Assembly: GCA_027257055.1 (NCBI GenBank)
Contig: JAPVLO010000322.1
Location: 3,276,847 to 3,340,846 of the forward strand
From: Cephalopachus bancanus
Taxonomy: Eukaryota; Chordata; Mammalia; Primates; Tarsiidae
Direction of reading: 5' to 3'
DNA: 64,000 bases
Below the pieces are notes generated by a model, which was not told the origin of the DNA, did not search any database, and saw only the letters and a list, made by a program, of their open reading frames with translations. The position numbers and the translations under genes are program-made. This document shows positions 58,395 to 64,000 of the stretch, piece after piece; position 1 is the first letter of the stretch, and every line of letters starts with the position of its first letter.

Positions 58395-59260
58395 GAGTTC
58401 AGGCTCCGCAGAGCTTAGCAGTCAGCACACATGATGATTTCAAAGAAGCTATAGTTGTTGGAAGCATCAGACCTAAAACAAATGAGGAGTCTTGTCCTTC
58501 ACAATGAAGCTGTCCTTTCTAAATGTTTGCAGACCATCACCTACTTGACAAGAGAGAGACAGACAGTAATCTTCAACCTTTGGGAAGTCTGCGCCCCAAG
58601 GTCCAGCAGGAAGGAGAGTGGGCTGGTCGTGGTGGTAGGAATTGGCAAGAGCAGAACTGATGTGCCTGTCATTTGCCTTTGGGGCAGAGCCCATGTGAGG
58701 TGTGTTAAAGGGACAGGAGTGCTTCTAGGGAGATGCTCGGTTCAGCCCCTTGGGAACCTTGGGCCTAGTCTAGCCCAACATGCCTTTGGGCTTTAGGAAC
58801 CTCAGTGCTGGCATCTGCTGACTTTGGAGAGCAGGAGTCCTCCTACTTTTGTGGTAAGTATGGCACTTCCAGCGTTACCAAGTTTGGGGTGAACTTCACA
58901 GTATATGCACTCTTCTAACTCTTCTAAGGTGGTCCCTCCTGAAAAAAACAGGAAGGAAACCAGCAAAAGAAGGATTCCCACCACCTCCACCTCCAGGTCC
59001 CCTGCTGACTACTTTGCAATACAGTATTGTCTCTAAGGAAGCAGGGGCTGTCTCTGTTTTGCAGAGGAGAACACCGAGGCTCAGAGGAGTTAGGTTGCCT
59101 TTCCACTGCTACACAGCCAGTAAGGGCAGTGCCGGGATTTCCAAACCACCTGTGTGACCCTAGAACCCACATCATCCATTCCTTCATCCTAGCCAGGATC
59201 CAGCCTCAGAGCCCAACCTACATAGAATCTTGGGCTCATGGATCCATGGGGCTGAAAGGG
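58395..59260. other. intronic unique sequence
   Basis: No gene seen. 59050-59140 (TTTTGCAGAGGAGAACACCG) is MIR-like. Confidence 0.4.
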
Positions 59261-59267
59261 ACTTTTT

Positions 59268-59549
59268 TTTTTGAGTTGGAGTCTCACTCTGTCGCCCAGA
59301 CTGGAGTGCAGTGGCCGCTCCCGGCCACCGCAGCCTCGACCTGCTGGGCTCCGGTGATCCTTCCGCCTCAGCCTTTCAAGTAGCTGGAACTACAGGCGTG
59401 CACTACTACACCCGGCTAATTTTTTGAATTATTGTAGAGATGAGGTCTCACCAAGTTGCCCAGGCGGGTCTCGAATCTGTGGGCTCAGGCAGTCCACTCA
59501 CCTCAGCCTCCCAAAGCACGGGATTACAGGCTGAGCCACCGAGCCCGGC
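59268..59549 (-). mobile_element. Alu, young type, antisense
   Basis: Both arms, CTGTCGCCCAGACTGG through GAGCCCGGC. Confidence 0.93.
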
Positions 59550-59589
59550 GTGTAAGGAGACTTTCAACCATGTTACCCAGCAGCTAAGG

Positions 59590-59770
59590 ACCTAGGCTCA
59601 CGTTATACCTGGCTTCAGTACCCATCTCTGTCACTTGCTAGCTGAGTGACCTTGAACAAGTCACTTCCTGTCCCCAATTCCAGTGTCATCCTCTGTAAAA
59701 TGGGCATAACAGTCCCTGCACCTAAGGTAGTAATGAGGACTAGACACGAGGCTTTATTGTCTGTAGCATG
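59590..59770. repeat. MIR-like ancient SINE
   Basis: CTGAGTGACCTTGAACAAG and CTCTGTAAAATGGGCATAAC. Confidence 0.7.
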
Positions 59771-59873
59771 TTCACTCTAGTGCCTGACTAGCAGTCAGAA
59801 CCCAGCTCTTTCCTGTGCTCTGGTGAGGCCCAGGTGAACTCTTTGCTAGTAGGTCTATGAGTGTCCAAAAGAG

Positions 59874-60884
59874 CAGGGGTCCCCCAACCTCTGGGCCACA
59901 GACCTGTACCAGTCCATGGCCTGTTAGGATCTGGGCCACACAGCAGGAAATGAGCTGTGGGCAAGTGAGTAGAGCTTCATCTGTATTTACAGCCACTCTC
60001 TAGTGCTTACAGTACCACCTGAGCTCCTCCTCCTGTCAGATCAGCAGCAGCAATTAGATTTTCATTGGGGTAGGGACCCTATTGTGAACTGCACATGTGA
60101 GAGATCTAGGTGGCATGCTCCTTATAAGAATCTAATGCCTGATGGTTTGAAGTAGAGCTGATGTGGTGATGGAGCAACTGCAAATACAGATTAACATTAG
60201 CAGTGAGGTTTGACTGCACAGAGACAATAATAAATCAGTTGCTTGCAGACTCATCAAAAGTCTATCAATGAGTGGTGAGTTGATGTACTTCAGTTGTACA
60301 GATGCATCTGGTGGCAGGCTTTAAGTCAGAATCCAACACTTATTTTAGTCAGCGCATGGCCCACCCTTTTTTTAATTTTTATTTTTGAGTTGGAGTCTCA
60401 CTCTGTCTCCCAGGCTGAAGTGCAGTGGCACACTCATGGCCACCACAGCCTCAACCTGCTGGGTTCAGGTGATCCCTCTGCCTCAGCCTTCTAAGTAGCT
60501 GGAACTACAGGCACACGCCACCGCACCCAGCTAAGTTTTTTATTTATTGTAGAGAAGAGGTCTTGCCAAGTTACCCGGGCTGGTCTCAAACCTGTGGGCT
60601 CAGGCAATCCTCTCACCTCCGCCTTCCAGAGTGCTGGGATTATAGGCATGAGGCACCACACCTGGCCCTTGCCCACCCATTATTTTATTTACCACTTCCG
60701 TTCATGCCTCTTTTTTATAAATAGTTGTATAATTTTTTTCATTATGTATTACAATGTAATAAAAATAAAGACCACAATAAATATTATGCACTTGAATCAT
60801 CCCAAACCCCCCCCACCCCTGGTCTGTGGAAAAATTGTTTTCCATGAAAGTGGTCCCTGATGCCAAAAGGGCTGAGGACCACTA
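59874..60884. mobile_element. non-autonomous hAT-type DNA transposon, copy 2, with Alu
   Basis: Same family as 48540-48968 but longer (about 710 nt without the Alu). 8-bp flanks CAAAAGAG/CAAAGGGG. Confidence 0.87.
60373..60667 (-). mobile_element. Alu inside hAT copy 2, antisense
   Basis: Both arms; splits the transposon. Confidence 0.9.
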
Positions 60885-61165
60885 CAAAGGGGGCATCCAG
60901 AGCCAGTTCCAGCCCTTGTAGATACCAGGTATCAGACAGGAAGTTACTTATGGGCATGTTTGCAGACTGGAAGAGCCCAGGCTTACCAGGTGTATTGGCT
61001 TTGTCCCTTCTGTTTCTCACCCTTCCTATGCACCCTTGCATTGGCACACCTGGTGCTTGTGCTTGCCCTTGTTCCCACCTATGCTCAGTCTGCCTCTCTG
61101 AAACCCAGCCTCTTCTGATTCCACTACTGCTCTTAACAATTCTAATGGGTCAGAATATCTTTAGA

Positions 61166-61750
61166 TTTTTTTTTTTTTTGAGTCAGAGTCTCACTCTGTC
61201 ACCCAGGCTGGAGTGCATGGCATGCTCATGGCCACCGCAGCCTCGACCTGCTGGGCTCAGACCATCCTTCACCTCAGCCTTCCAAGTAACTGGAACTACA
61301 GGTGCCCAACTAATTTTTGTATTTATTGTACAGATGAGGTCTTGCCATGTTGCCCAGGTGGGTCTCAATCCCCTGGACTCAGGCAATCCTCTCGCCTCAG
61401 CCTCCCAAAGTGCTGTGATTACAGACTTGAGCCACTGCTCCCAGCCTATTTCTTTTCTTTTTTTTTTTTTTTTTTTGAGTTGGAGTCTCACTCTGTCACC
61501 CAGGCTGGAGCGCAGCCCAGGACCACCAGAGCCTCAACCTGCTAGGCTCAGGCGATCCTTCCGCTTCAGTTTTCTGAGTAGCTCGAACTATAGGCATGAA
61601 CCACCACGCCTGGCTAATTTTTTGGTTTATTGTAGAGACAAAGTCTTACCAAGTTGTCCAGTCTGGTCTCAAATCCCTGGGCTCAGGCAATCCTCTTGCC
61701 TCTGCCTCCCAAACTGCTGAGATTAGAGGCGTGAGCCACTGTGCCCGGCC
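61166..61750 (-). mobile_element. two antisense Alus in tandem
   Basis: 61170-61446 has deletions in both arms. 61461-61750 is nearly complete. Read through, they make a long but meaningless frame on the + strand. Confidence 0.9.
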
Positions 61751-61759
61751 TATATGCTT

Positions 61760-62640
61760 TTTTTTACCCAAATAGAATCATATGCATATTATAGTCCTAT
61801 AGTTTCCTTTTTTTGGATAACATATCAGCAGGTATGGGCATAGTCTTAAAGCCTACGTAGTATTTCTTTGTATTCATAGCATTTTATTTCTAAAAGGAAC
61901 ATAATTAACCAGTCCTCTCTTGGTGGCCATTTATGTTGTTTCCTGTCTGGGTGTGTGTATGTGTGTTTTGATTTTTGTGGTTTGTCTTTTGCTGCTGCAC
62001 TCAGTTTTACAGGGACCCTTGTTGAACACTTTGATCTTTGTGAGCTTATGTGAGTATATCTGTAGGAAAAATCCCCAGAACTGGAATTGCTGAGCCTGAG
62101 GCATGTGCATTTTCTCTTTGTTGGCTGTGGTCTCACACCTGTTTTCTGCACACCTGCTGGGCCTGTGTGGGGGCCTAGGGAGCCTGAGGTGGACAAGGTC
62201 CTTCTGGAGACATATACCTGAGCTCTCTCCTGTGCATGGACAGAGTGTCAGTTGGTAGTGGCTCAAGGCCCTTGTGACTCTCAGTAGCTTAGGACAGGTG
62301 AGGCCAGCTTAGGGAGGGTACTCTGACAGCACAGCCTCTCTAATCATGACAGGCAGCCTCTGGCCCCTCTAGGCAGCCATAGCCCTCAGCATTCGGTCAG
62401 ACTTCAGAAAGTGAACTGTTTTGTTCACTGCCAAAGTTGTGAAATTTAATTTAATTTAATTTTTTATAGAGGCAGTTAAGGAAAGGCAGCTGGCTCCTGT
62501 CCAGATTGCCTTTCTCATTGGATGATTGTGGTAATTTTTGCTATTAAAAACAGTATAAAGAGTGAATTTCATGCACCTGGGCCTGGCCTGGGCTTTCCTG
62601 TCTATCACTCTGGAAATCTGGGATGGAAAGAAGGAAACTT
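61760..62640. other. intronic; possible old L1 piece at 61750-62110
   Basis: AATCATATGCATATTATAG and ATCTGTAGGAAAAATCCCCAG resemble an ancient LINE. (TTTAA)n at 62440-62465. Confidence 0.4.
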
Positions 62641-62671
62641 AACATTTCTTTTTGTTTTGCTTTGTTTTATT

Positions 62672-62957
62672 TTGAGTCAGAGTCTCCCTCTGTTGCCCAG
62701 GCTGGATTGCAGTGGCACGCTCACGGCCTCCCCAGCATCAACCTGCTGGGCTCCAGCGATCCTTCCACCTCAGCCTTCCAAGTAGCCAGAACTACAGGCA
62801 TGTGCTACCACACTCAGCTAATTTTTTTTGATATATTGTAGAGACAAGGTCTCACCACGTTGCCCAGGCTGGTCTTGAACCCCTGGGTTCAGGCAATCTT
62901 CTCACCTTGGCCTCCCAAAGTGCTGGGATTGCAGGCTTGAGCCACTGCACCCAGCCA
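62672..62957 (-). mobile_element. Alu, antisense
   Basis: Both arms complete. Confidence 0.9.
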
Positions 62958-62959
62958 GA

Positions 62960-64000
62960 AACATCTCTAAGTAGAGCATCCATTGCCTCCGACATGCTGG
63001 CTCCTGGCAGTCCTTAGGGGAACTCTGTTTGAGGGCAGCACTGTCCCTTTCCTCAAGGTGAGGAGACTGCAGGGCAGAAGCACGCATCCAGGTCATGCAG
63101 TGGGCAGCATGGTGCTTCCAGACGTAATTGCTTGTTCTTCAATTGCTTGCTGCTTTCTTCTTGCCTGATTTGGGCTATCGTGGGTGGCAAGAACTTGAAC
63201 TCCATATGAGACCCCATGGCAGGCCTTGTTCTGGGGCTGAGTCACTGCACAAAGCAATAAGTGATTATTTGAGCTGAGGGGCCTCTTAGTCATGTGCTTA
63301 TGCCAGGATCTCCCTTATTATGATTTTTTAGTCCAAGTGAGCCAGAGCAGGCTGGTATGACAGGGGAGAGCTGTCAGTGACTCAGTCTGCTATCACTGCA
63401 TGGCAGGAGGCCCCCTGCAGAGCCAAGGGGCCACCATGCATGTCTCCCAAGCCAGCATACTTGGCTGCTTCCCCAGGCTACTTGGGATGGGGGATGCCAG
63501 GCAGCACAGCCCGAGAAGGAGCTATTAAGTCTGTCCCTTCCTCTTCTGACACCCACACACAGTGACGGATTATTTGTTGTCACATCAGCTGCTTCCGGAG
63601 GCCCTTGGGAGGGGAGAGCTGATGGCAGGCCTGGCGATGCTGCCCTGGATTCTGCTCTGGTGGCTCTTAGGAATGACTGCTGGTGAAGCCCTTTGCCCAC
63701 GGGAGCAGCCAGCCTGGTTCAGGTTTGCAGGGGCTAGTTCTTACTCCGTATATCTTTTCCCCAGAGGAACCTGCAGAGAGGGCTTCTCTCTACTTCTGTG
63801 TGTACAACCCTGGGCCTTTTCTTCCAGAATCTCTGTGGGATGCGTCCTCCTAGCCAGAGCCTTTAGCCTCAGACACTCCTTGTAGCCTCCAAGGAGGCCA
63901 CAGAAGAGCCCAGTGGGGAATCCCTCTAGGCAGTGAGGTAGGAGGAACGTTATTGGTTACACAGTCTCCTGTGTGGGGCTAATCGGCGAATCTTGCCTCC
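62960..64000. other. intronic unique sequence
   Basis: No exon of STK40 or another gene is recognised. The 107-codon frame at 63562 is unsupported. Confidence 0.4.

Larger units (their letters stand above)
52851..64000 (+). other. STK40: probable STK40 intron 1 (5' part)
   Basis: No exon with family similarity is recognised after the CpG island. The region holds Alus, a hAT element, L2/MIR-like relics and unique sequence. It is called an intron only because of the upstream donor and gene order. Confidence 0.5.

Noticed and set aside
60860..61720. Longest open frame of the window, 286 codons
   Set aside because: It reads through two antisense Alus and part of a DNA transposon. The peptide is the usual translated-Alu sequence ([12 protein letters not shown]).

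Overview
The window is nuclear DNA of a primate. Dimeric Alu elements fill a large part of it, alongside ancient MIR, L2, L1 and hAT relics. The split genes have vertebrate-type splice sites, and the protein-coding exons read almost like their human orthologues. The Alus are not the AluS/AluY types of monkeys and apes. Most carry an ACAATAAATC linker and end in GACTCCAACTC, and they also lack the long A-rich linker I associate with lemur and loris Alus. A tarsier or another non-anthropoid primate is my best guess, by inference only. No bacterial operon, CRISPR array or defence system is present.

Layout, all genes on the + strand. (1) About 1-28.7 kb is the 3' nine-tenths of OSCP1: nine coding exons (2756-27173) encode 341 residues to the stop codon, and the first exon or exons lie upstream of the window. 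(2) About 28.7-40.9 kb is intergenic DNA rich in Alus and simple repeats. (3) 41.1-45.1 kb is LSM10: a CpG-rich promoter with a ZNF143-like element, a non-coding first exon, a 3-kb repeat-filled intron, and one exon with the whole 125-codon reading frame. (4) 45.1-52.4 kb is intergenic. (5) 52.4-53.3 kb is a strong CpG-island promoter with a non-coding first exon ending at a consensus donor (52850/52851). By gene order (OSCP1, LSM10, STK40 in human 1p34.3) it should be STK40. No STK40 coding sequence is seen, so the rest of the window would be its first intron.

The genes share no pathway. OSCP1 is a conserved protein linked to organic solute transport. LSM10 is a core protein of the U7 snRNP, which cuts histone pre-mRNA 3' ends. 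STK40 is a pseudokinase-like regulator.

The less routine observations concern genome rearrangement and retroposition. A full-length 164-nt U1 snRNA copy is buried in a nest of Alus inside an OSCP1 intron. LSM10 intron 1 holds a 49-nt copy of the gene's own coding start and an Alu carrying a segment copied from about 1 kb away. A 59-bp near-perfect inverted repeat lies at 34.5 kb. A composite MIR/L1 segment occurs on both sides of LSM10 exon 1. OSCP1 has one non-canonical GC-AG intron. I found no convincing previously undescribed gene system.
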